The position numbers and the translations under genes are program-made. Shown here in pieces: positions 26,633 to 34,301 of a stretch of DNA of 64,000 nt (positions within the stretch are counted from its first letter, which is position 1; each line of letters starts with the position of its first letter). The DNA lies in contig CAVWNV010000002.1 in the NCBI GenBank assembly GCA_963756515.1, positions 576,766 through 640,765 of the forward strand, in the 5' to 3' direction. The notes beneath the pieces were generated by a model. That model was not told where the DNA came from. It saw only the letters and a list, made by a program, of their open reading frames with translations, and did not search any database. This DNA is from Bog-756 sp963756515 (GTDB taxonomy: Bacteria > Actinomycetota > Acidimicrobiia > Acidimicrobiales > RAAP-2).

Positions 26633-27355
26633 TCAGGGTTCGAACCGGTACCCCATGCCGGGTTCGGTCCGGAAGTGGCGGGGCCGCGAGTGGTCCACCT
26701 CCAGCTTGCGCCGGACCCGCCCCATCAGCACCCGCAGGTACTCCGTCTCGGTCTCGTACTCGGGACCCCAGACGTCGTGGAGGAGTTGGCCTTGGGACAC
26801 CAGGCGGCCGGGATTGCGGACCAGCACCTCGACGATGTCCCACTCCTTCGGAGTGAGATGCACGTCCTCGCCGTCCCGGGTGACCCGCTTCTGGGCCAGA
26901 TCGATGGTGAACCCCTCGGTCACCACCCGGGGAGCGTCGATGCCGGGTGCGGTCCGGCGGAGGACGGCCCGGAGTCGGGCCAACAGCTCGTCCATCCCGA
27001 ACGGCTTCGTCACATAGTCGTCGGCGCCGGCGTCGAGCGCCTCCACCTTGCTCACGCTCTGGTGACGGGCGGAGAGAACCACGATGGGCACGTTGCTCCA
27101 CGCCCGGATACCACGGACCGCCTCGACTCCATCGATACCAGGGAGGCCCAGATCCATCAGGATCACGTCCGGGTGGCGGTGGGCGGCAACGTCCAGACTC
27201 TCCTCGCCGGTCCGGGCCACCACCACCTCGTAGCCGAGCGAAGTGAGGCTGATGTTCAAAGCCCTCAACAACGAGGCGTCGTCGTCGCACACCAGTACCC
27301 GTGCCCCCCCGTCGGTTCTCTGGGCCACGGCGGCCCCGGCCTCGTGGCGGCTCAC
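26633..27355 (-). CDS. OmpR/KdpE-family response regulator
   Basis: A 240-residue regulator with an N-terminal receiver domain (acidic pocket CDDD at about 23-26, phosphoacceptor D68 in ILMDLGLPG, lysine in YVTKPFG) and a C-terminal winged helix ending in RTEPGMGYRFEP. It would be phosphorylated by the KdpD kinase, whose stop overlaps this start (GTGA). Its placement behind a full-length KdpD makes it the cognate regulator of that kinase. The likely target is the kdpFABC operon, or another potassium-responsive gene. Confidence 0.9.
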   Translation of the reverse strand: MSRHEAGAAVAQRTDGGARVLVCDDDASLLRALNISLTSLGYEVVVARTGEESLDVAAHRHPDVILMDLGLPGIDGVEAVRGIRAWSNVPIVVLSARHQSVSKVEALDAGADDYVTKPFGMDELLARLRAVLRRTAPGIDAPRVVTEGFTIDLAQKRVTRDGEDVHLTPKEWDIVEVLVRNPGRLVSQGQLLHDVWGPEYETETEYLRVLMGRVRRKLEVDHSRPRHFRTEPGMGYRFEP

Positions 27356-30090
27356 GGGGCCGTGGTGCTGGGCTCGCCTGCGCCAGTAGGCCCGGAGGAC
27401 GGCTGGGGAGTACCAGCTCCGTTGGACCCATGACTGTCGTCAGCGCCGGTCGTTGGTGCGACGTCGACCCCGGGGAGCCGGATCACCATCGTGCAGCCGC
27501 CCCCTGGCGTGTCCTCGGCGTCCAGCTCCCCGCCCACCGCCTCGACGAAGCCCCGGGCCACGGCCAGGCCGAGCCCGACGCCGACCAGGTTCTCCGAGTC
27601 ACCGAGGCGCTGGAACGGTCGGAAGACCAGGTCGCGGTCCTGGCGTCGAATCCCCGGTCCCCGGTCGATGACCCGGATGTCCATCCGACCAGCCACGGTC
27701 CCAGCTTCCACTCGCAGTCCCACGCCGCCGGCGTGGATGAGTGCGTTGTCGATCAGGTTGGCCACGGCCCGCTCGAGCAGTACGGGGTCGGTGAGGATCC
27801 GGGGCAGGCCCTCGGGTAGTGCGACAGTGACGGCCTCACCACGGGGCCCGAGGCTGGCCACGGCGGCCTCGACGAGATCAGCGACCTCGGTGGTCGCGGT
27901 CAGCACGTCCACCGACCCGGTTTGGATCCGGCTCATGTCGAGGAGGTTCTCGACCAGGCTGTTGAGCCGATCGGCCTCTTCGTCGATGGTGTGCAACAAG
28001 AGGTCGCGTTCGTCGGGACCGAAGGAGAGTTGCTCCGACAGGAGGCTCGACGACGCCGCCTTTATCGAGGCCAACGGGGTACGCAGATCGTGACTGACCG
28101 CGTCGAGGAGGGCTGTGCGCAGTTGGTTGGCCCGGGCCAGGGAGTCGGCCTCGGCCGCCTCGACCTGCAGCCGGGCGCTCTCGAGCACCGTGGACAGCTG
28201 GGCGGCGAAGGCGCCGAGGATCTCGCGGTCCTCGGCGGCCAGGGTCGGTCCGTGGAGGGCCAGGACCTCGTGGTCGGTCAGCGGCAGGACCAGGGTGGCC
28301 GGGTCCAGATTCTGGTCCTGCGTGCGGCCGGCAGAGGCCGCCACCGACCAGGCACCGCTGGCTATCCCGGCTTGGAGTTCGGCGCCCCCGGGTGCGGTAC
28401 CGGTCGGCAGTCGTTCCGATGTGGCACCGACGACGGTGGCCCCGTCCAGCCGGAAGGCCGTGACCAGTTCATCCAGCAGGGCGGGCAGCGGGTTGCCTTC
28501 GGGCGCCACCATCCGTCCCGCCACCCGGGCCAGCATCTGGGCGTCCGATCGGGCCTGGACGGCCGCGGCTGTTCGTCGGGCGGCCACGTCGACGAGCACG
28601 CTGACCACCCCTGCGGTGACCAGGAACGTGACCAGGGCCAGGATGTCCCGGGTATCGGCGATGGTGAAGGTGTGGATCGGCGGGGCGAAGTAGTAGTTGG
28701 ACAGCAGGAATCCGGCGATTGCCGCCAGGATGGCCAGCCACACACCCCCGGTGGCTGCGACCACAACCACCAGGACCAGGTAGGAGGACAGCGCGGTGGC
28801 CAGGCTGTCACTGTTCCGACCCGACGTCAGGATCACGGTGAGGAGCGGGAAGCCGACCAGTCCGATGATCAGGGCGGCCACCCGGCGACGTAGGGACAGG
28901 GGGGAGAGCAGGTGATGGGTGGTCCGCCCGCCCCGGTGGCGCCCAACGCGGGAACCATGACCCGCGCCCGTGTCGGACGCGGAGGCGTCACGCCGTTCCG
29001 GGTCCCCCTCCATCCCGGCCTCGGTGGCGATGACGTGGACGTCGAGCGATCCGCCCGCGGCGCGGATGACCGAGTTGATGACCGAGCCGCGGACGAACTC
29101 GTTCAGACGGCTGCGGTGGGTGGCCCCCATGACCAGTTGGGTGGCGTTCTCGGCTCTGGCCACCTGGACCAAGGCCGGAGCCACATCGGCCCCCACCACC
29201 TCGACATAGCGACCGCCGAGATCGTCGAGCAGCGCCCGATTGTCGACCAGCCCCTTCGATCCGGGTCCGGTGAGGCTGTCGTCGGTCCGCACATGGACAC
29301 CGACCAGCTCGGCCTTGGTCCGCATGGCCATGCGGGCCGCCCGGCGGATCAACACCGTGCTTCCCCGCGATCCGGTCAGCGAGACCACGACCCGCTCCTT
29401 CGTCTCCCAGGGCCCGGCGATGTTGTGCCGCTCGCGGTAGTCGCTCAGCTCCTGGTCGACCCGATCCGCCACCCACAGGAGGGCCAACTCTCGAAGAGCG
29501 GTGAGGTTGCCGGTTCTGAAGTAGTTGCTCAGGGCGGTGTCGATCCGTTCCGAGGGGTAGACGTTGCCGTGGGCCAGCCGTCGCCTGAGCGCCTCGGGAG
29601 CCATGTCGACCAGTTCCAGCTGGTCGGCGGCGCGGACCACCGGGTCGGGGACGGTCTCGTGCTGGACCACGCCGGTGATGCGTTCGACGACGTCGTTGAG
29701 CGACTCGAGGTGTTGGAGGTTCACGGTCGAGATGACGTTGATCCCGGCACCCAGCAGCTCCTCGACGTCCTGCCAACGCTTGGCATTCTTCGATCCAGGT
29801 GTATTGGAGTGGGCCAACTCGTCGACCAGCACGAGCTCGGGATGGCGGGCCAGCAGCCCGTCGAGGTCCATCTCCTCGAAGGTCTGGCCCCGGTAGGTGA
29901 TGACGCGACGGGGGAAGATCTCGAGGTCTCGGATCTGGGCGTCGGTCTGAGGTCGGCCGTGCTCTTGGACCCATCCGATCACCACGTCGGTGCCCCGCTC
30001 CTTCCGGCGCCAGCCCTCGTTGAGCATGGCGTAGGTCTTCCCCACCCCGGGCGCGGCGCCCAGGTAGAGGCGCAACTTGCCGCGCGCCAC
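27352..30090 (-). CDS. kdpD: Potassium sensor histidine kinase KdpD, full length
   Basis: A 912-residue KdpD. The N-terminal KdpD domain has a Walker A GAAPGVGKT at 11-19 and DELAHSN; a universal-stress-protein-like domain follows (about 230-365, with VVVSLTGSRGSTVLIRRAAR). Four membrane helices of the DUF4118 type lie around 405-510, then a GAF-like domain, the phosphoacceptor histidine in VSHDLRTPLAS near residue 667, and an ATPase domain (NLIDNALIHAGG; VGVGLGLAVAR). It senses potassium limitation or turgor and phosphorylates the regulator downstream. A second, shorter KdpD-like kinase lies next to it. Confidence 0.95.
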   Translation of the reverse strand: MARGKLRLYLGAAPGVGKTYAMLNEGWRRKERGTDVVIGWVQEHGRPQTDAQIRDLEIFPRRVITYRGQTFEEMDLDGLLARHPELVLVDELAHSNTPGSKNAKRWQDVEELLGAGINVISTVNLQHLESLNDVVERITGVVQHETVPDPVVRAADQLELVDMAPEALRRRLAHGNVYPSERIDTALSNYFRTGNLTALRELALLWVADRVDQELSDYRERHNIAGPWETKERVVVSLTGSRGSTVLIRRAARMAMRTKAELVGVHVRTDDSLTGPGSKGLVDNRALLDDLGGRYVEVVGADVAPALVQVARAENATQLVMGATHRSRLNEFVRGSVINSVIRAAGGSLDVHVIATEAGMEGDPERRDASASDTGAGHGSRVGRHRGGRTTHHLLSPLSLRRRVAALIIGLVGFPLLTVILTSGRNSDSLATALSSYLVLVVVVAATGGVWLAILAAIAGFLLSNYYFAPPIHTFTIADTRDILALVTFLVTAGVVSVLVDVAARRTAAAVQARSDAQMLARVAGRMVAPEGNPLPALLDELVTAFRLDGATVVGATSERLPTGTAPGGAELQAGIASGAWSVAASAGRTQDQNLDPATLVLPLTDHEVLALHGPTLAAEDREILGAFAAQLSTVLESARLQVEAAEADSLARANQLRTALLDAVSHDLRTPLASIKAASSSLLSEQLSFGPDERDLLLHTIDEEADRLNSLVENLLDMSRIQTGSVDVLTATTEVADLVEAAVASLGPRGEAVTVALPEGLPRILTDPVLLERAVANLIDNALIHAGGVGLRVEAGTVAGRMDIRVIDRGPGIRRQDRDLVFRPFQRLGDSENLVGVGLGLAVARGFVEAVGGELDAEDTPGGGCTMVIRLPGVDVAPTTGADDSHGSNGAGTPQPSSGPTGAGEPSTTAP

Positions 30091-30134
30091 CTCCTAGGCC
30101 CCCCGTCCCACGCGTCCGCACCGGCCGGCCATAC

Positions 30135-30821
30135 TCACCCCTTCGGCTCGTTCAGGCAGTAGCCCACACCGGGAGCCGTACGGATGAGCGTGGCCGAACT
30201 GTCGTCCAGCTTCTGGCGAAGTCGGTGCACATAGGCATGGAGATACTGGGCCTCCCTCCCGTAGCCGGAGCCCCACACCGCCGACAAGATCATCTGGTGG
30301 GTGCAGGTCCGTCCAGCGTGGCGGGCCAGGTAGGACAGGACGTCGAACTCCTTGGAGGTGAGGTCGACCGCGTGGCCCTGCCAACGGACCTCGTGGTGGA
30401 CGAGATCGAGATCGAGTCCCCCGACCGTCATGTTCGGCGGGGTGCCCTCGTCCGCCTCTGAACGGCCGTGACGTATGGCGGTCCGGATCCGGGCCTCCAG
30501 CTCGGCCATGCCGAACGGCTTGGTCACGTAGTCGTCGGCACCGCCGTTGAGTGCGGCGACCTTGCGATCCTCCGAACCGCTGGCGGACAGGATGATGATG
30601 GGCACCTCACTCCACTCGCGGATCCGTCGGCACACAGCCAGACCGTCGAGGTCGGGAAGACCGAGGTCGAGGACGACCACGTCGGGTGAGACCAGGGCGG
30701 TCTGGGAGATGCCGTGCTCCCCGTCGGCCGCCACCACCACTTCGTGGCCCCCTGCCTTCAGGCCTAGGCGGAGGGCCCGTAACAGGGAGGGATCGTCGTC
30801 GATGACCAGGACCTTGGCCAT
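30135..30821 (-). CDS. kdpE: KdpE-like response regulator
   Basis: A 228-residue OmpR-family regulator starting at ATG 30821 (a longer open frame overlaps the kinase gene). Receiver features are DDD at 8-10, phosphoacceptor D52 in VVLDLGLPD, and YVTKPFG; the DNA-binding winged helix ends in RTAPGVGYCLNEPKG. It starts 4 bases after the stop of the short KdpD-like kinase, so these two form a system. It sits between the two kinases. The kdpE symbol rests on family and location close to kdpFABC; the other regulator at 26633 has an equal claim. Confidence 0.88.
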   Translation of the reverse strand: MAKVLVIDDDPSLLRALRLGLKAGGHEVVVAADGEHGISQTALVSPDVVVLDLGLPDLDGLAVCRRIREWSEVPIIILSASGSEDRKVAALNGGADDYVTKPFGMAELEARIRTAIRHGRSEADEGTPPNMTVGGLDLDLVHHEVRWQGHAVDLTSKEFDVLSYLARHAGRTCTHQMILSAVWGSGYGREAQYLHAYVHRLRQKLDDSSATLIRTAPGVGYCLNEPKG

Positions 30822-30825
30822 GGAC

Positions 30826-32322
30826 CTAGCGAGCCGGGTCAGCGTCGGCGGCGAGGACAGGAACCGCTGACATCGGGTCGAGTGTGAAGACGAAACGTGC
30901 GCCGCAGTCGGGGGAGTCCTCGACCCAGATGTGCTGGCCGTGGGCCTCGACGAAAGTCCTGGCGATGGTGAGTCCGAGTCCGGCCCGCCCTCCGGTGTCA
31001 TAGCGCACGTACCGGTCGAAGATGGCGTCGCGCTCGAGGGTCGGGACCCCTGCTCCGGCATCGGCCACCGATACGGCCACCTGATCGCCGCGTGCCTCCG
31101 CTGCCACGGTGATCACGGTGTGGGGTGGCGCGTGGCGGTCGGCATTGTCAATGAGGTTAGCCAGGACCTGGCCGATGAGAAGCCGGTCGACCAGCACGTC
31201 GGGTAGGTCTTCGGCCAGGTCGATCTCGATGGTGTGATCGGTGAGCTGCGATCCGAAGGCGGCCACGGTCTCCTCGATCACCGCGCTGACCGGAGTGGAT
31301 GTGGGCCGGGCCACCAGGACGCCGGCGTCGATGCGCGTCATGTCGAGAAGGCTGGTCACGAGCCGGGTCAGTCGGTCCGTCTCCACGTCGATCAGCCCGT
31401 AGAGCTCATGAAGGTCGGCGTCGGCGAGAGGATTGGGAGGGGACAGGAGCGTCGAAGAGGCCACCTTCATGGTCGCCAACGGCGTGCGCAGGTCGTGCGA
31501 CACCGCTCCCAGTAGGGCATGGCGTAAGCGGTCGACCTCCTCGAGGAGCTCGGACCGCATCGCCTGGTCTCGGAGCTGTGCTCGTTCCAGTGCCAGAGCT
31601 GCGTGGTTGGCGAACGTGCGGAGCAGCGCCCGGTCGGCCTCGCGTGCGGGCATGCCCTTGATGGCCAGGATGCCGACCGGGCGGCCGGAGGCGGTCAGTG
31701 CCACGGTCTGGATGGAGTCCGGTGACCCCGATCCCGACGCGGTGCCGAGGCTCACCGGGACCCCCGAACGAGGGTCGAGACGTCGGAGCTCCTCAGGGAA
31801 CAGACTCTGTCCGGCCGTGGCCGCCACCTCCAGCCGCTCGGCCTGTAGTACCAGGAGTGTCACACCGGGCACTTCGAACGCGGTGGCCACGGCCTGGACG
31901 ATGGTACGGAGGAGCTCGTCGACGGTTCCCTCCTTGACGAGAAGCTCGGACAGGGCGAAGAGCCGACCGGCTTCCGCCGTCCGCTCCATCGCCTCGGCCC
32001 TGGCGGTGACCAGACCGGTGACCACCCAGGCCACCATGAGCATCACCGCGGCGTAGACGACCAGGGCCACCCAATCCTCGGCGATCCCAACCGACAGGGT
32101 GTGGTACGGCGGTACGAATGCGTAGTCGTAGACCACGAAGCCGCTGAGGACACTGACGACCCCGGCGGTGAAGCCGCCGGTGACCACACCGACCACCACC
32201 GGCACCACCAGGACCAGCGCTGCGGTGGCCACGCTCAAGTGGGATCGAAATGGCACCATGACGGCACCCAGCCCCACCGAGGAGGCCACGCCGACAACCG
32301 ATCCCAATAGAGCTTTGCGCAC
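30826..32322 (-). CDS. Short KdpD-like sensor histidine kinase
   Basis: A 498-residue kinase lacking the N-terminal KdpD/USP region. It opens with four membrane helices of the DUF4118 type (to about residue 110), followed by a GAF-like domain (about 130-260), the histidine box in VSHDLRTPLATMK and an ATPase domain (NLIDNADRHAPP; GRAGLGLTIAR). It is therefore the membrane sensor and kinase half of KdpD. The gene is divergent from the kdp operon, with a 120-base control region between them, and it is coupled to the KdpE-like gene downstream. Confidence 0.9.
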   Translation of the reverse strand: MRKALLGSVVGVASSVGLGAVMVPFRSHLSVATAALVLVVPVVVGVVTGGFTAGVVSVLSGFVVYDYAFVPPYHTLSVGIAEDWVALVVYAAVMLMVAWVVTGLVTARAEAMERTAEAGRLFALSELLVKEGTVDELLRTIVQAVATAFEVPGVTLLVLQAERLEVAATAGQSLFPEELRRLDPRSGVPVSLGTASGSGSPDSIQTVALTASGRPVGILAIKGMPAREADRALLRTFANHAALALERAQLRDQAMRSELLEEVDRLRHALLGAVSHDLRTPLATMKVASSTLLSPPNPLADADLHELYGLIDVETDRLTRLVTSLLDMTRIDAGVLVARPTSTPVSAVIEETVAAFGSQLTDHTIEIDLAEDLPDVLVDRLLIGQVLANLIDNADRHAPPHTVITVAAEARGDQVAVSVADAGAGVPTLERDAIFDRYVRYDTGGRAGLGLTIARTFVEAHGQHIWVEDSPDCGARFVFTLDPMSAVPVLAADADPAR

Positions 32323-32372
32323 GTCACCATTGTCCTACGCCGGCCCGGTGCACCACCGAAGAAACTGGTCCA

Positions 32373-32422
32373 TTAAGGGATTATTCAGACCGAATCCCGG
32401 CTGTGAAGAACCTGTTAAGGGA
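32373..32422. promoter_or_regulatory. Direct repeats upstream of the kdp operon
   Basis: TTAAGGGA occurs twice, at 32373-32380 and 32415-32422, exactly 42 bases apart (about four DNA turns), in an AT-richer stretch between the divergent kinase gene and the kdp operon. OmpR/KdpE-type regulators bind direct repeats on one DNA face, so these are candidate KdpE sites. This is inference from spacing and position. Confidence 0.4.
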
Positions 32423-32442
32423 GCGGGGCGGATACTCGCTCC

Positions 32443-32526
32443 ATGGCCGACTTCCTCTCCGTACTCGGCATCATCGGATTCGCCTTGGTGATGCTGGGCC
32501 TGATCTGGGCACTGGACCGGGTATGA
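32443..32526 (+). CDS. 27-residue membrane peptide preceding kdpF
   Basis: ATG 32443 opens a 27-codon frame ending at TGA 32524-32526, with a single hydrophobic helix (LSVLGIIGFALVMLGLIWAL) and a charged end DRV. Its stop overlaps the kdpF start as ATGA, so kdpF translation depends on it. A purine-rich GGAGCGGGGCGG precedes the ATG. The length and topology are like KdpF itself, so it may be a second small stabilising subunit or a regulatory peptide of the pump. It is below usual gene-calling thresholds. No name is assigned. Confidence 0.6.
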   Translation: MADFLSVLGIIGFALVMLGLIWALDRV

Positions 32527-32612
32527 CCTTCACTCAGGGACTTCTTCTCGGTGTCGCTGTCGTCATGGTCATCTATCTGGGTTTCGCCATGTTCAAGCCC
32601 GAGAAGTTCTAG
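32523..32612 (+). CDS. kdpF: KdpF, small subunit of the potassium pump
   Basis: A 29-residue single-helix protein (GVAVVMVIYLGFAMFKPEKF at its C-terminal side), with the typical KdpF ending P-E-K-F. KdpF stabilises the KdpABC complex in the membrane. It lies directly before kdpA: its stop TAG is followed at once by the kdpA ATG. The start overlaps the upstream 27-codon gene by ATGA. Confidence 0.88.
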   Translation: MTFTQGLLLGVAVVMVIYLGFAMFKPEKF

Positions 32613-34301
32613 ATGGGCTTCGCCTGGACCATCGTCACCCTGGTCATCGCTCTCGGCCTGACCTGGCGATACTTCGGCTCGTACATGGCCGCCGTCTTCG
32701 ATGGCCGTGTCCACTTCCTGGGGTGGGCCGAACGACCGGTCTACCGGGCGCTCGGGACCGGGCCGGACCAGGAGCAGAACTGGAAGCGTTATGCCGCCTC
32801 GATGGTGATCTTCTCCGCCGTCGCCATGGGAGTGACCTATCTGATCATCCGGATCCAGGGATCGCTCCCCCTCAATCCACAGCGTCTGGACGCGGTGCCC
32901 CAGGCCCTCAGCTTTAACACGTCGGCATCGTTCATGACCAACACCAACTGGCAGAACTATGGGGGGGAGACGACCATGTCGTACTTCTCCCAGATCGGCG
33001 CGCTCACCTTCGAGCAGTTCGTCAGTCCGGCCATCGGCATCTCCGTGGCCATCGCCATGGTCCGGGGCTTCTCCCGACGTAACAGCCCGACCATCGGCAA
33101 CTTCTGGGTCGACATGACCCGTGCCCTCCTGTACATCTTCTTCCCGATCGCGTTCCTGTTCGGCATCCTCTTCGTCGGCCAGGGTGCGGTGCAGACGCTG
33201 GGTGGGCCTGTCGAGATCCACAACGTGTTGAACGGGGTGACCCAGACCATCGCCCGGGGTCCGATCGGGTTCATGGAGGCAATCAAGCAGTTGGGTAACA
33301 ACGGCGGTGGCTTCCTCAATGCCAACTCGGCAACGACGTTCGAGAATCCGACCGGTCTCACCGCCTGGCTCTCGATCTATCTCCTGTTGGCTATCCCCTT
33401 CGCTCTCACCTACACGTTCGGCAAGATGGTGGGAAGCGTCCGCCACGGCGCAGCTCTCCTAGCCGCCATGGTGATCATCTTCGGCGTCTGGGTCGGCGGC
33501 GCCTCAGTGGCCGAACACCAGCAGAATCCGGCCGTAGCGGCGGCGGGTGTCCACTCGAACGTGGGCAGCACCGAGGGCAAAGAGGTTCGTTTCGGCGATA
33601 CCACCACGGCTCTGTTCGGGGTGGCCTCCACCTCGACGTCGACCGGCTCGGCCAATGCCTCCTACGATTCGTTCACACCCATGGGCGGCTTCTTCCTGAT
33701 GACCGGCATGATGCTGGGGGAGGTGACACCAGGCGGTACCGGCAGCGGCCTCTACACCATCCTCATCTACGCCATCATCGCCGTGTTCATCGGTGGTTTG
33801 ATGATCGGCCGGACACCGGAGTACCTAGGGAAGAAGATACAGGCCACCGAGATCAAACTGGCCGGCCTCGGCGCATTGGTCATGCCGATGATCGTCCTCG
33901 TGTTCACTGCTGTCGCCGTATCGATCCACGCCGGCCGGGCCGGTCCATTGAATGCCGGACCTCACGGGTTCTCGGAGATCCTCTATGCCCTCACTTCGCA
34001 GGGAAACAACAACGGATCGGCGTTCGGGGGCCTCACCGGCGATACCACGTTCTACAACGTGATCGGGGCCGTCGACATGCTGATCGGCAGAGTAGGGATC
34101 ATGATCCCGGCCCTGGCTCTCGGTGGGGTGCTTGCGGCCAAGAACGTGGTACCTGAATCTCTGGGGACCTTCCGCACCGACAACGCCATGTTCGTCGGCC
34201 TCACCATCGGCGTGATCATCATCATCGGGGGACTGACGTTCTTCCCGGCCATCTCGCTCGGTCCCATCGTCGAGCAACTCAGCCACGGACAGTTCTTCTA
34301 A
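32613..34301 (+). CDS. kdpA: Potassium-transporting ATPase subunit A
   Basis: A 562-residue membrane protein of the potassium-transporter superfamily, about ten helices. Selectivity-filter-type segments are visible as FNTSASFMTNTNWQNYGG, GNNGGGFLNANSA, and TSQGNNNGSAFGG. KdpA binds and conducts K+ in the KdpFABC high-affinity uptake pump. The start at 32613 touches the kdpF stop, and its TAA stop overlaps the kdpB ATG, so the operon is fully coupled. Length is normal. Confidence 0.97.
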   Translation: MGFAWTIVTLVIALGLTWRYFGSYMAAVFDGRVHFLGWAERPVYRALGTGPDQEQNWKRYAASMVIFSAVAMGVTYLIIRIQGSLPLNPQRLDAVPQALSFNTSASFMTNTNWQNYGGETTMSYFSQIGALTFEQFVSPAIGISVAIAMVRGFSRRNSPTIGNFWVDMTRALLYIFFPIAFLFGILFVGQGAVQTLGGPVEIHNVLNGVTQTIARGPIGFMEAIKQLGNNGGGFLNANSATTFENPTGLTAWLSIYLLLAIPFALTYTFGKMVGSVRHGAALLAAMVIIFGVWVGGASVAEHQQNPAVAAAGVHSNVGSTEGKEVRFGDTTTALFGVASTSTSTGSANASYDSFTPMGGFFLMTGMMLGEVTPGGTGSGLYTILIYAIIAVFIGGLMIGRTPEYLGKKIQATEIKLAGLGALVMPMIVLVFTAVAVSIHAGRAGPLNAGPHGFSEILYALTSQGNNNGSAFGGLTGDTTFYNVIGAVDMLIGRVGIMIPALALGGVLAAKNVVPESLGTFRTDNAMFVGLTIGVIIIIGGLTFFPAISLGPIVEQLSHGQFF

